From Bradyrhizobium sp. BR13661 (GTDB lineage Bacteria; Pseudomonadota; Alphaproteobacteria; Rhizobiales; Xanthobacteraceae): a DNA stretch of 64,000 nucleotides. The notes under the pieces are model-generated. The model was not told the origin of the DNA, searched no databases, and saw only the letters and a program-made list of their open reading frames with translations. The DNA lies in assembly GCF_029892425.1 (NCBI RefSeq), contig NZ_JARXWB010000014.1, positions 161,030-225,029 on the forward strand, given 5' to 3'. How positions within the stretch are numbered: position 1 is the stretch's first letter; every line of letters starts with the position of its first letter. This document shows positions 31,300 to 39,368 of this stretch, piece after piece. The translations under genes were made by a program, and so were the position numbers.

Positions 31300-32886
31300 A
31301 TGCTGGACCTCGATCCGCTGAGCCTAGGCCGACTTCAATTCGCGCTTACGGCTCTGTATCACTTCCTCTTCGTACCACTCACACTCGGCCTGTCCTTCAT
31401 CCTCGTGATCATGGAGACGAGCTACGTCATGACCGGTCGAGAAATCTGGCGGGACATGACCAAGTTCTGGGGCAAGCTGTTCGGAATCAATTTCGCCATG
31501 GGTGTTGCCACCGGCATCACCATGGAATTCCAGTTCGGCATGAACTGGGCGTACTATTCGCACTATGTTGGCGACATCTTTGGCGCTCCGCTCGCCATCG
31601 AAGGCCTGATGGCGTTCTTTCTCGAATCGACCTTCGTCGGACTATTCTTCTTCGGCTGGGATCGCCTCTCGAAGATCGGGCATCTTGTTGTGACCTGGCT
31701 CGTTGCAATCGGCTCCAACTTGTCGGCGCTGTGGATTCTGATCGCCAACGGCTGGATGCAGAATCCGGTCGGCGCCGTATTCAATCCAGACACGATGCGG
31801 ATGGAGCTGACTTCGTTCTACGAACTGATGTTCAATCCCGTTGCGCAATCGAAATTCGTCCATACCGTCAGTGCCGGCTATGTTTGCGGCTCTCTTTTCG
31901 TGCTTGCGATTTCCTCGTGGTACTTGCTGCGCGGCCGGCACGTCGCCTTTGCGAAGCGGTCGTTTATCGTCTCCGCGGCATTCGGGCTGGCATCGGCTCT
32001 GTCGGTGGTCGTGCTGGGCGACGAGAGCGGCTACACGGTGAGCGAAAACCAGCGCATGAAGCTCGCTGCAATTGAGGGGATGTGGCATACCGAGCCGGCT
32101 CCTGCGTCATTTACGGCGTTCGCCATTCCCGATCAGGCCGCCCGGGAGAACCGCTACGAGGTCAAGATACCCTGGGCGCTCGGCCTCATTACCACCCGCT
32201 CCTTCAATCAACAGGTGCCTGGAATCAACGATCTGGTGAACGAAGCCGAAAAGAGGATCCGCGACGGTCTGGTTGCCTACGATGCGCTCGAGGCATTCAG
32301 CGCCGACCGGTCGAACGCCGACGCGCGAAGCACAATCGACCGACATGCGAAGGACCTGGGCTACGCCCTGCTCCTGAAGCGCTACGTCACCGACCCGCGC
32401 ACTGCGGACGACGCCACGATCAAGAAGGCGGCACTCAGCACCGTACCGAACGTCTTTCCGATGTTTTGGTCGTTCCGCCTGATGGTGGCTCTCGGCTTCT
32501 ATTTCATCGCCCTGTTTGTGGCGGCGTTCTGGTTCGCCAGCCGACGTGTCTTCGACCGGCGCTGGTTGCTCAGGCTCGCCGTCTGGTCCTGGCCGTTGCC
32601 GTGGGTAGCGGCCGAACTCGGCTGGATCGTCGCCGAATATGGTCGGCAACCGTGGGCCATCGACGGTGTCCTGCCGACGGCGCTGGCGTCTTCCACGCTG
32701 TCGTTGTCACAGGTGCTGTTCACACTGTGCGGCTTCGTGCTGTTCTATTCAACCCTTCTGGTCATCGACGTGACGCTCATGCGCAGATACATCGTGATGG
32801 GGCCGGTCAAGGCACTCGCACCTCACGCGGCTTCTCCAGCATCGGGTCGCCCGTCCACCGCGGCAGCCCTGACGTCCGCTGAGTGA
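31300..32886 (+). CDS. cydA: Cytochrome bd-type ubiquinol oxidase subunit I
   Basis: A 528-residue inner-membrane oxidase subunit that oxidises ubiquinol and holds the haems. It has the haem-ligand histidine in ALTALYHFLFVPLTLG, the ESTFVGLFFFGWDRL helix with conserved Glu, the quinol-site motif EYGRQPW near residue 445, and about nine helices. The Q loop is short, as in the cyanide-insensitive CIO branch. 7 bp separate it from cydB. This oxidase needs no copper, notable in a cargo otherwise devoted to copper. Confidence 0.96.
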   Translation: MLDLDPLSLGRLQFALTALYHFLFVPLTLGLSFILVIMETSYVMTGREIWRDMTKFWGKLFGINFAMGVATGITMEFQFGMNWAYYSHYVGDIFGAPLAIEGLMAFFLESTFVGLFFFGWDRLSKIGHLVVTWLVAIGSNLSALWILIANGWMQNPVGAVFNPDTMRMELTSFYELMFNPVAQSKFVHTVSAGYVCGSLFVLAISSWYLLRGRHVAFAKRSFIVSAAFGLASALSVVVLGDESGYTVSENQRMKLAAIEGMWHTEPAPASFTAFAIPDQAARENRYEVKIPWALGLITTRSFNQQVPGINDLVNEAEKRIRDGLVAYDALEAFSADRSNADARSTIDRHAKDLGYALLLKRYVTDPRTADDATIKKAALSTVPNVFPMFWSFRLMVALGFYFIALFVAAFWFASRRVFDRRWLLRLAVWSWPLPWVAAELGWIVAEYGRQPWAIDGVLPTALASSTLSLSQVLFTLCGFVLFYSTLLVIDVTLMRRYIVMGPVKALAPHAASPASGRPSTAAALTSAE

Positions 32887-32893
32887 GGTCTCC

Positions 32894-34045
32894 ATGTCCA
32901 TTCCTCTCGACTATGAAATTCTTCGCCTGGTCTGGTGGTTCTTTCTCGGCGTCCTGCTGATCGGCTTCGCCATCATGGACGGCTTCGATCTCGGAACCGC
33001 GGCATTGCTTCCGTTCGTCGCCAAAACGGACGTCGAGCGACGTGTCGCGATCAATGCGATCGGCCCCGTGTGGGACGGAAATCAGGTCTGGCTGATCCTC
33101 GGCGGCGGCGCAATCTTTGCCGCATGGCCGGCGATCTACGCGACCGCCTTCTCCGGATTCTACATCGCGATGTTCCTCGTGCTCGCGACGTTGATCCTGC
33201 GGCCGGTCGGCTTCGAGTTCCGCAACAAGCTGCCGGACCCGCGGTGGCGGTCCCTGTGGGACTACGCGTTGTTCGCCGGCGGCGTGGTGCCGAGTCTCGT
33301 CTTCGGCGTGGCCGTCGGCAATCTGCTCCAGGGCGTGCCGTTCCGAATGGACCAGGATTTGCGTATAGTCTACGAGGGCTCCGGGCTGTTTGAATTGCTA
33401 AATCCGTTCGGGCTGCTCTGCGGGCTGGTGTCTCTGGCGATGCTGGTGTCGCACGGTGCAGCCTATCTGTCGTTGAAGACGAGCGGCGGCGTCGCGGAGC
33501 GGTCCAGGATGATCGCGGCAAGGCTGCCGGTCTTGACGATCGTCATGTTCGCGCTTGCCGGCGTTTGGATCGCCTTCGGCATCTCCGGGTTCAAGATCAC
33601 GAGCGCATCCGTCATCGACGGACCCTCGAACCCGCTGCTCAAGACCGTGGCGACCGCCCGCGGTCACTGGCTCGCCAATTACGCGATCTACCCTTGGCTA
33701 GTTGCGGCGCCGGTGCTCGGGATCGTGGGCGCGATCGGTCTGGTCTTGGCCAGCCGGGCGAAGCGCGCGGCGCTCGGCTTCTTTGCCAGCGGCGTCTCGA
33801 TCTTTGGCATCGTCAGCACGGCGGGCGTCAGCATGTTTCCGTTCCTGATGCCTTCGAGCCTGCAACCTGCTGCGGGCCTGACGGTATGGGACGCATCGTC
33901 CAGCCGCCTGACCCTGTTCGTGATGCTGCTTGCTACGCTGGTCTTCCTGCCTGCCGTGATCGCCTATACGAGCCTCGTTTTCCGCGTGTTGCGCGGGCCG
34001 GTGACGGCCCAACAGATCGAAGCCGACGGCCACAAGCTGTACTGA
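32894..34045 (+). CDS. cydB: Cytochrome bd-type ubiquinol oxidase subunit II
   Basis: A 383-residue subunit with the family N-terminus LLIGFAIMDGFDLGTAALLPF and WDGNQVWLILGGGAIFAAWP, followed by further helices (about eight in total). It pairs with CydA and stabilises the haem b595/d site. It directly follows cydA and precedes a CydX-like peptide by 11 bp. Intact and of usual length. Confidence 0.96.
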   Translation: MSIPLDYEILRLVWWFFLGVLLIGFAIMDGFDLGTAALLPFVAKTDVERRVAINAIGPVWDGNQVWLILGGGAIFAAWPAIYATAFSGFYIAMFLVLATLILRPVGFEFRNKLPDPRWRSLWDYALFAGGVVPSLVFGVAVGNLLQGVPFRMDQDLRIVYEGSGLFELLNPFGLLCGLVSLAMLVSHGAAYLSLKTSGGVAERSRMIAARLPVLTIVMFALAGVWIAFGISGFKITSASVIDGPSNPLLKTVATARGHWLANYAIYPWLVAAPVLGIVGAIGLVLASRAKRAALGFFASGVSIFGIVSTAGVSMFPFLMPSSLQPAAGLTVWDASSSRLTLFVMLLATLVFLPAVIAYTSLVFRVLRGPVTAQQIEADGHKLY

Positions 34046-34056
34046 CAGAGAAGGAC

Positions 34057-34170
34057 ATGACGATGTGGTACTTCACCTGGATCCTCGGAGTTTGGCTTGC
34101 GGCCGGCTTCGGAGTGCTCAACGCGCTCTGGCATGAATTGCACATGCCCGACGAACCTACTGCGGAATGA
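34057..34170 (+). CDS. cydX: CydX/YbgT-type small bd oxidase subunit
   Basis: A 37-residue single-helix protein beginning MTMWYFTWILGVWLAAGFGV, with AAGFGVLNALWHE, the typical CydX pattern of an N-terminal WYF followed by one helix. It has GAAGGAC five bases before the ATG and follows cydB. It is required in relatives for stability of the oxidase haems. Confidence 0.88.
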   Translation: MTMWYFTWILGVWLAAGFGVLNALWHELHMPDEPTAE

Positions 34171-34236
34171 TCTCCATTCTCCGGGGGCATGCGTGCATCC
34201 GGAGAACGAGCTGCGCCCTCGAACCGGAGAAGCGGC

Positions 34237-35016
34237 ATGGGTGTCCCGAATTGTCCGACTTTGGCGCCGCCGGAATCGGCAGACGCGCCGCTTCACTGCG
34301 CTCCTCCAGAGATGCGCGCGGCTGGCGGGAAACGTGGCAACGCGGTGCGGAGTAGAGCCGTGGTCGCTTTTCCGGAACATGCGATCATCCGTCCAGCCGG
34401 CGCCGTATCAGGCGGCGCTCTCCGGATCGTGACCGGGTATGTCAGGCTCTCCGTTCCAACCAGCGATGGTGATCATCGCATCGTCGCCATCCTCGGCGCA
34501 GGAGACTGGATCGGTATCTCGCCCGAAGGCCTTCATCTGTGCGAGGCGCGGACTTTGACGCCGGTGTCGGCCCGCGAAGCAGGGAATCTGACAGACCTGT
34601 CACGTCAGGATCTGATCGAAATGACTCTCGGGGTCCAGTCGCAACTCGAATCCGTGTTGCAACATTGCATGACATTGGTGCATCTGCCTCCGCTCGAACG
34701 CGCGGCCTGCTTCCTTGTCTCGTGGTCCCGACGGCCGCATCCGCCGTCGAACGGTCGAAACGTCGGCGGCGGCCGGGACGTCGAGCTGGATATTCCGCTT
34801 CGAATGAAGGATGTCGCAAACCATCTTGGCGTAACCAGCGAGACAATTTCGCGTGTTTTTGCAAAGCTCAAGCATAGGCGGCTGATCGACACGGTGGGCG
34901 GACGCTCCACGATCCGGGTCATCGATGTTGCAGCACTCGAGGCATTGTATCAGCAAACGCTGCGGGTCACGAACGCAAGGCCGTCTCGACCGCTTCACTC
35001 TGGAGATGAGATTTGA
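34237..35016 (+). CDS. Crp/Fnr-family transcriptional regulator
   Basis: About 259 residues from the ATG at 34237 (GGAG at 7-nt spacing); the open frame extends to 34189. A cyclic-nucleotide-binding-like barrel (about 50-150) is followed by an HTH of the Fnr type, RMKDVANHLGVTSETISRVF, with the E-SR recognition pattern typical of FNR/FixK and TTGA half-sites. The N-terminal cysteines (NCPTLAP, LHCAPP) are not spaced like the classic Fe-S set, so a direct oxygen-sensing cluster is doubtful. It may act on the TTGA-N6-TCAA boxes found in the window. Confidence 0.88.
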   Translation: MGVPNCPTLAPPESADAPLHCAPPEMRAAGGKRGNAVRSRAVVAFPEHAIIRPAGAVSGGALRIVTGYVRLSVPTSDGDHRIVAILGAGDWIGISPEGLHLCEARTLTPVSAREAGNLTDLSRQDLIEMTLGVQSQLESVLQHCMTLVHLPPLERAACFLVSWSRRPHPPSNGRNVGGGRDVELDIPLRMKDVANHLGVTSETISRVFAKLKHRRLIDTVGGRSTIRVIDVAALEALYQQTLRVTNARPSRPLHSGDEI

Positions 35017-35327
35017 CCACGGCCCTCAAGATATTCTACCACGTGCCCATCCTGGGCTGGATGCTGAGGGATGCGATCCGGGGCGCGCCTGATGCAAGTT
35101 ACTATTTTGCATTCAACGTCGTCACGCTCTTTGCCTATCTGGTTTATGCCTTCGGCTATCCGTTCGTGATCTCAGTCGCCCTTGCAGGCGCGGCTTCCGC
35201 CTTGGCAGGCCTCGTTGCCATCACGGCATCGGATGCATTCGCCAAGGACCGTCCCCACGATGTCTATGATCGACACGCGACGCGGCGGCCGCGGAGCGCG
35301 GGAAAGTCGCGCGGCAAGGTGCGGTAA
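35013..35327 (+). CDS. Small two-helix membrane protein
   Basis: 104 residues. The TTG start overlaps the stop of the Crp gene by 4 bp, with TGGAGATGAG upstream, so the two are coupled. Two hydrophobic helices (about 30-50 and 55-75) are followed by a basic C-terminal tail. The N-terminus FYHVPILGWMLRDAIRG is amphipathic. Family not recognised. Probably a membrane partner of the bd operon. Confidence 0.65.
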   Translation: MTTALKIFYHVPILGWMLRDAIRGAPDASYYFAFNVVTLFAYLVYAFGYPFVISVALAGAASALAGLVAITASDAFAKDRPHDVYDRHATRRPRSAGKSRGKVR

Positions 35328-35447
35328 CGGCTTTAGAAGGCTTGGAAGCAGCCCTTGGAGCCGTTGGTCGAACGATTGACCGCACGCAGCGCGAACTTGA
35401 CGCAGCGCAATGTCTTCAGAGACGAATTCTGATGAATTGCTTTTGTA

Positions 35448-36158
35448 ATGTTCGATTTCGACCAGCCGCTATTCGTCGCCGGACTCCTGCTCGGCTTTTC
35501 CTCGAGCCTGCACTGTTTCGGCATGTGCTCGGGTATTGCCTCATCGCTGCATCTTGCGGCCATTCTCGGTCCTGATCGCGCGCGGCAGGGGCTGCTGGCC
35601 GCCACTGTTCTGATCAATACCGGACGCATCTCGGCCTATATGCTGGCCGGCGCCATCGTCGGCGCCGCTGGCTCAACCGTGTTCGGATCGTTCGATCACA
35701 CCCTGGCGCACGCGATCTTGCGCTGGGCTGCGGCCGCAGCTCTCGCCTGGATCGGGCTTTCAATGCTCGACGTGTTGTCGCTGCCAACGTGGCTGTCGCG
35801 GCTGGCCTCGGCCATTGGTAGCAGGATCGGCGCGACCGCGGATGCGACACATCTGCCGCCAGCGCTGGGGTTGCTTTTCAGCGGTGCAGTCTGGGGCTTT
35901 CTGCCCTGTGCCATGGTCTATGCGGCGTTGTTCTATGCCACGCTGTCCGGCTCAGCGCTCGGGGGCGCACTTGCGATGAGCGGCTTCGGTCTGGGTACGC
36001 TGCCGGTCCTGGTTGGCGCAGGGCTCGGCCTTCCGCTGTTACGTCGGCGCGCCACGGCGGGATGGCTGCGAAACATGGTCGCCCTATCCATCATCGCGGT
36101 CGGGATCGTCAGCGCCGGCGTTTCGCCATCGACGCTGGCGGTCTGGTGCCGATCCTGA
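35448..36158 (+). CDS. Sulfite exporter TauE/SafE-type (UreH_2) membrane protein
   Basis: A 236-residue polytopic protein with the two cysteine signatures of this group, SSLHCFGMCSGI in helix 1 and WGFLPCAMVYAALFYA in the second half. It resembles the DsbD/CcdA-like transporters encoded next to cbb3 oxidase genes, where a role in copper or thiol transfer for oxidase assembly is proposed. About six helices. It ends the bd-associated run and is followed by a 0.5-kb gap before the next leader. Confidence 0.85.
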   Translation: MFDFDQPLFVAGLLLGFSSSLHCFGMCSGIASSLHLAAILGPDRARQGLLAATVLINTGRISAYMLAGAIVGAAGSTVFGSFDHTLAHAILRWAAAAALAWIGLSMLDVLSLPTWLSRLASAIGSRIGATADATHLPPALGLLFSGAVWGFLPCAMVYAALFYATLSGSALGGALAMSGFGLGTLPVLVGAGLGLPLLRRRATAGWLRNMVALSIIAVGIVSAGVSPSTLAVWCRS

Positions 36159-36582
36159 CGGACTTGCCCTCAACGCAGGCGGCGATCTTCCTGCACTCGG
36201 TCGCGCAGGCGTCCGCGCGCCTGCAGGTTTCGTGCCTGTCCGCACGCTTCTTGTACTCCGCCTCGCAATCCTGGCAGGCGGGAGCGCGACCTTGGCCATG
36301 GCCGGCAAATAGGTGGACAATACGCCGGCAAACTTAGCCGGGGCGCCACAAATGCTTAGCATCTGGCCGGTCAGGCGCGCGCGCAACCGGCGAGCGAGAC
36401 GTCGCCGGCGGCGAAAGCGGCAAGGCAGTGTTTGGCCAAACCTGACCGCTCTTCAGGCAGTCGCTCGCCGCGTCAAAAGGAGATCTGCAGAAATGCTCCC
36501 GTCTCGGCAATTCATGTCGGCGGTCCCTCGAATTGGGTTGGTGACGACGAAAAACTAAGTGCCGGGCGAACGCGCTTGATCA
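36159..36582. other. Intergenic stretch before the FixK box
   Basis: No convincing gene. A plus frame at 36313-36558 is Arg-rich (RRARRRRRRKR) and lacks a ribosome binding site. I see no structured RNA motif; a promoter for the downstream leader is expected around the FixK box. Confidence 0.4.
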
Positions 36583-36596
36583 TTGACCGGGATCAA
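36583..36596. promoter_or_regulatory. FixK/FNR-type box
   Basis: TTGACCGGGATCAA, a full match to TTGAC/T-N4-A/GTCAA. It lies 57 bp before the RAPP leader at 36654, a good position for class II activation of a promoter. Confidence 0.75.
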
Positions 36597-36653
36597 TTAA
36601 ACAAGGCCTTATTTCAGGCAATTTAGGTCATCGATGAACCCCCGTCTGCCCGG

Positions 36654-37094
36654 ATGATTCTGCCAACGTCCACCCCAGAGCGTTCCGCCAAGATCCCGGC
36701 TGCGGTCGAGACTCGCGGTTCGCTGTCCCGCTCCGGCGGGCGCAGGGCCGTCATCGCGATCTTGGCCGCCTACGCGCTGCTGTTTCAGGCATTTATTGGC
36801 TGCGTGACCAGTGAGGAATGGCTTTCGCCGATCAATCTCGCGCTGTCTGCATCGCTCTGCGACGGCGCCCAGGACGGTTCACCGCAACCCCACGGTCCCC
36901 AGCAGCACGATCGCGCCGATTGCTGTGTTCTCTGCCTGACGCCAGGGCTGGCTGGTGCCGACGCCGTCGCGTCGGCAGTGGCGCCGACACGCGCCGGCAT
37001 CACTGTGCGTGCCGCGCCAATGGACGTGTTGGCGGGATCGCCGCCCCTGCCAGGCTATCCGTGCCAGCCCCGCGCGCCACCGGCTTTCGCCTGA
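36654..37094 (+). CDS. DUF2946-like leader protein, ends RAPPAFA
   Basis: A 146-residue protein with a membrane segment (AVIAILAAYALLFQAFIGCV), then SASLCDGA, a His-rich stretch (QPHGPQQHDRADC) and ADCCVLCLTP. The C-terminus is YPCQPRAPPAFA, with an extra Cys just before RAPP. It heads the run DUF2244 - DUF983 - hydrolase, behind a FixK box. Eight bases after the RAPP codons are perfectly complementary to bases just before the DUF2244 start. Confidence 0.8.
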   Translation: MILPTSTPERSAKIPAAVETRGSLSRSGGRRAVIAILAAYALLFQAFIGCVTSEEWLSPINLALSASLCDGAQDGSPQPHGPQQHDRADCCVLCLTPGLAGADAVASAVAPTRAGITVRAAPMDVLAGSPPLPGYPCQPRAPPAFA

Positions 37095-37272
37095 GACACC
37101 AGAACGCCTAAACGGTCCCGAGCGGCTTCGGGCACGCTCCGCATGACGGAGCGGGCGGCAGCCATGCGCCATCGCGCGGAGCGACCGCCGTAGGAGCCCC
37201 CGGGTCCCATCCAATCCCGATCTGTCAATCCGCGCATGCGTGCCATCGCAGGTCCACACTGTGCCGAAAGCC
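37082..37272 (+). promoter_or_regulatory. Pairing between leader end and DUF2244 initiation region
   Basis: GGCTTTCG (37082-37089, in the P-A-F-A codons after RAPP) is perfectly complementary to CGAAAGCC (37265-37272), four bases before the ATG at 37277. A separate 7-bp hairpin, CGCTCCG/CGGAGCG (37135-37153), lies between and may be a terminator-like stem. No ordinary Shine-Dalgarno is seen for DUF2244. Confidence 0.45.
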
Positions 37273-37276
37273 TCGA

Positions 37277-37873
37277 ATGTCCAACGTCCGCAATCTTCTA
37301 TCGGTCGAGCCACACCGACGCGTCACGTCGTCCGAAGTGCCCGACACCAACCACGACGGCAGCCCGTTCAACTTTCACATCGCGCCCAATATCGCCATGG
37401 GGCCGGCCTCAACGAGCACGATCCTCGCGGCCTTCGCCGTGCCGGTCACCGGCCTAGCCATCATGGCCGCGATGCTCGGCTACTGGCCCGTCAGCCTGTT
37501 CGGCGGCTTCTGGTTTGCCGTGCTCGTAATGGCCGTGTTCCGCTCGCAACAGTCGCTGAAGCGATACGAGCAGATTTTCCTCGAGGACAACGCCATCGTC
37601 GTCGAGCAGACGGCGCACGACGGACGAACCAGAAGATCTTGCGTACCGCTCCATGGTTTGCGGCTCGAGAGTTTCATCGATCCCGACTACGGCCTGCTGC
37701 GGTTGACATTGCTGCATCGTTCGTCTCGCGTCGACATCGCGAGTGACCTGTCGCCGCACGAGCGGTCGAGCTTTCGGACGGCGTTCGTCTCCGCACTCGA
37801 CGCGGCCGGGCATTCCATGCAGTTCGTCACGCTTTATGCCTCTCCGCTCGTTGCAGCGGAGTCGTCGAATTGA
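37277..37873 (+). CDS. DUF2244 membrane protein
   Basis: A 198-residue protein of the DUF2244 family common in alphaproteobacteria near cytochrome oxidase genes. An N-terminal soluble stretch precedes two adjacent helices (ILAAFAVPVTGLAIMAAML and VSLFGGFWFAVLVMAVF) and a C-terminal cytosolic domain with RYEQIFLEDNAIVVEQ. Function unknown. It overlaps the next gene by 4 bp and follows a RAPP leader. Confidence 0.85.
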   Translation: MSNVRNLLSVEPHRRVTSSEVPDTNHDGSPFNFHIAPNIAMGPASTSTILAAFAVPVTGLAIMAAMLGYWPVSLFGGFWFAVLVMAVFRSQQSLKRYEQIFLEDNAIVVEQTAHDGRTRRSCVPLHGLRLESFIDPDYGLLRLTLLHRSSRVDIASDLSPHERSSFRTAFVSALDAAGHSMQFVTLYASPLVAAESSN

Positions 37874-38379
37874 CCCAGTCCCTGCGACCCGTCCGATCGG
37901 CCGACGGGCCGGAGCAGCATCCGCTGCTCTATCCCGGCAACTCCTTCAATCCGCCGCGGCCGCTTGTTGCGGCCCTGCTTCGCGGTCTTGCGTGCCGCTG
38001 TCCCGCCTGCGGCACAGGACGCCTCTATCGTCGTTTCCTGACGATCACGCCGTCCTGCGCGGATTGCGGCGAGGCGCTGCACCACGCTCGCCCCGACGAT
38101 GCGCCGGCCTATTTCGTCATGCTAGTCGTGGGCCATGTCGTCGTGTCCCTCGCGATGTCGCTGGAGTTCGGCTTTTCTCCGCCGATCTGGATCACGCTGG
38201 CGTTTTCAGTGACGACGGCATGCGCGCTGACGCTCGCGCTGCTGCCGCCCGCCAAAGGTTTGGTCATCGCGCTGCAGTGGTCATTCTGGATGCACGGTTT
38301 CGATCCCCACGAACAGGACCATTCAACAACCATTGTCCAGAACCAAACGATCTCGGGAGATCAACCATGGGCCGCCTGA
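37870..38379 (+). CDS. DUF983 membrane protein with zinc-ribbon cysteines
   Basis: A 169-residue DUF983 protein. The N-terminal four-cysteine motif CRCPACGTGRLYRRFLTI then CADCGEALHHARPDD is typical of the family and probably binds a metal. Two helices follow (AYFVMLVVGHVVVSLAMSL and TLAFSVTTACALTLALL). The family is usually linked to aa3 oxidase assembly. The TTG start overlaps the DUF2244 stop. The decayed copy at 46410-46650 matches its 3' end (GFDPHEQDHST). Confidence 0.85.
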   Translation: MTQSLRPVRSADGPEQHPLLYPGNSFNPPRPLVAALLRGLACRCPACGTGRLYRRFLTITPSCADCGEALHHARPDDAPAYFVMLVVGHVVVSLAMSLEFGFSPPIWITLAFSVTTACALTLALLPPAKGLVIALQWSFWMHGFDPHEQDHSTTIVQNQTISGDQPWAA

Positions 38380-39368
38380 CGACTTTTCTGACGATTGTCC
38401 TTCTTATGGTGCTTCCGGGGACGGCACTTGCTGCCGAGCGCGTCGATGCGACCTCGCCAGGTGGAGATCCGGACATCTCCATCCATCTTATCAGCAAGAA
38501 AGCCCCGAACGAGGGAAGGAATCCAATCTTGATGCTGCATGCCTTCGGCTCGCCATGCGCCGAGGCATTCGATCTGGCGCCAGGATTGTCCTGGATGGAC
38601 GATCTGAACCAGGTCGGCTTCACCGCTTATGCAATCGACTTTCGCGGCTTCGGTCATTCGAGTCGCCCGAACGGCGACACGCCGATCGGCCGCGCGCCGG
38701 ACGCGGTCCGCGACGTCATCGCGGTGATCGAGGCCATCCGCAAGGAGACCGGCGCGGCGAAAGTGTCGATGGTCGGCTGGAGTTGGGGAGCCGTCGTCGC
38801 GCCGATGGTTGCGATCGCGCGCCCGGATCTGATTGACCGGATGGTGTTGGTCGGCGCGATGCACGCTTTCAAGCTGCCCATGATGACCGAGCCGTTCGCA
38901 GCCAAGGATAACCCGACCCGGTTTGGCCCAGCACATATCCCGTATCAGAAGCTCGACGCCAGCATGGTGCTCGGGCACTGGCAGATGATGCTGAAGGGGA
39001 CGTCGGGCCTCGTTGACACCGAAACCGTGGCCAAGGTCCAGGCGCTCGCTGAGCGCTGTGGCCATATCGATCCAGTAGCGTCACCGAAGATCGTGGTCCG
39101 CCCGATGGGACCGCTCGCCGATCTCTTCGACATCTGGAGCGATCGTCCGATCTACGACGCGGCCAAGGTCAATATTCCCACGCTGATCATGCGCGGCGAT
39201 CGGGATTTTTTTGCCGACGAACGGCTGGCTGCGAAGATTCGAGGCGCTCGCGAGATCGTTGTCCCAGATGCGACGCACTGGGGGCCTTATGAACGCAACC
39301 GCGACAAATTTCTTACCGCCGCAAGCGCGTTTCTGGCTGGCAAAGATACGGCCAAAGAGAACCGCTAG
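38367..39368 (+). CDS. Exported alpha/beta hydrolase
   Basis: 333 residues from the ATG at 38367 (CGGGAGA six bases upstream); the open frame to 37743 is a shadow of DUF2244/DUF983. A signal peptide (FLTIVLLMVLPGTALAAE) is followed by the fold's hallmarks: LMLHAFGSP oxyanion loop, nucleophile elbow VGWSWGAVVAP, acid in MRGDRDFF, and catalytic His in DATHWGPYE. The lid is large. Substrate unknown; a periplasmic ester or chelator hydrolase is possible. It overlaps DUF983 by 13 bp and ends tail-to-tail with the binding protein gene. Confidence 0.88.
   Translation: MGRLTTFLTIVLLMVLPGTALAAERVDATSPGGDPDISIHLISKKAPNEGRNPILMLHAFGSPCAEAFDLAPGLSWMDDLNQVGFTAYAIDFRGFGHSSRPNGDTPIGRAPDAVRDVIAVIEAIRKETGAAKVSMVGWSWGAVVAPMVAIARPDLIDRMVLVGAMHAFKLPMMTEPFAAKDNPTRFGPAHIPYQKLDASMVLGHWQMMLKGTSGLVDTETVAKVQALAERCGHIDPVASPKIVVRPMGPLADLFDIWSDRPIYDAAKVNIPTLIMRGDRDFFADERLAAKIRGAREIVVPDATHWGPYERNRDKFLTAASAFLAGKDTAKENR

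Noticed and set aside
36313..36558. 81-codon Arg-rich plus frame
   Set aside because: Low complexity, no ribosome binding site, no homology recognised.
37743..38366. N-terminal extension of the alpha/beta hydrolase frame
   Set aside because: It runs out of frame through DUF2244 and DUF983; the ATG at 38367 has a ribosome binding site and a signal peptide follows.
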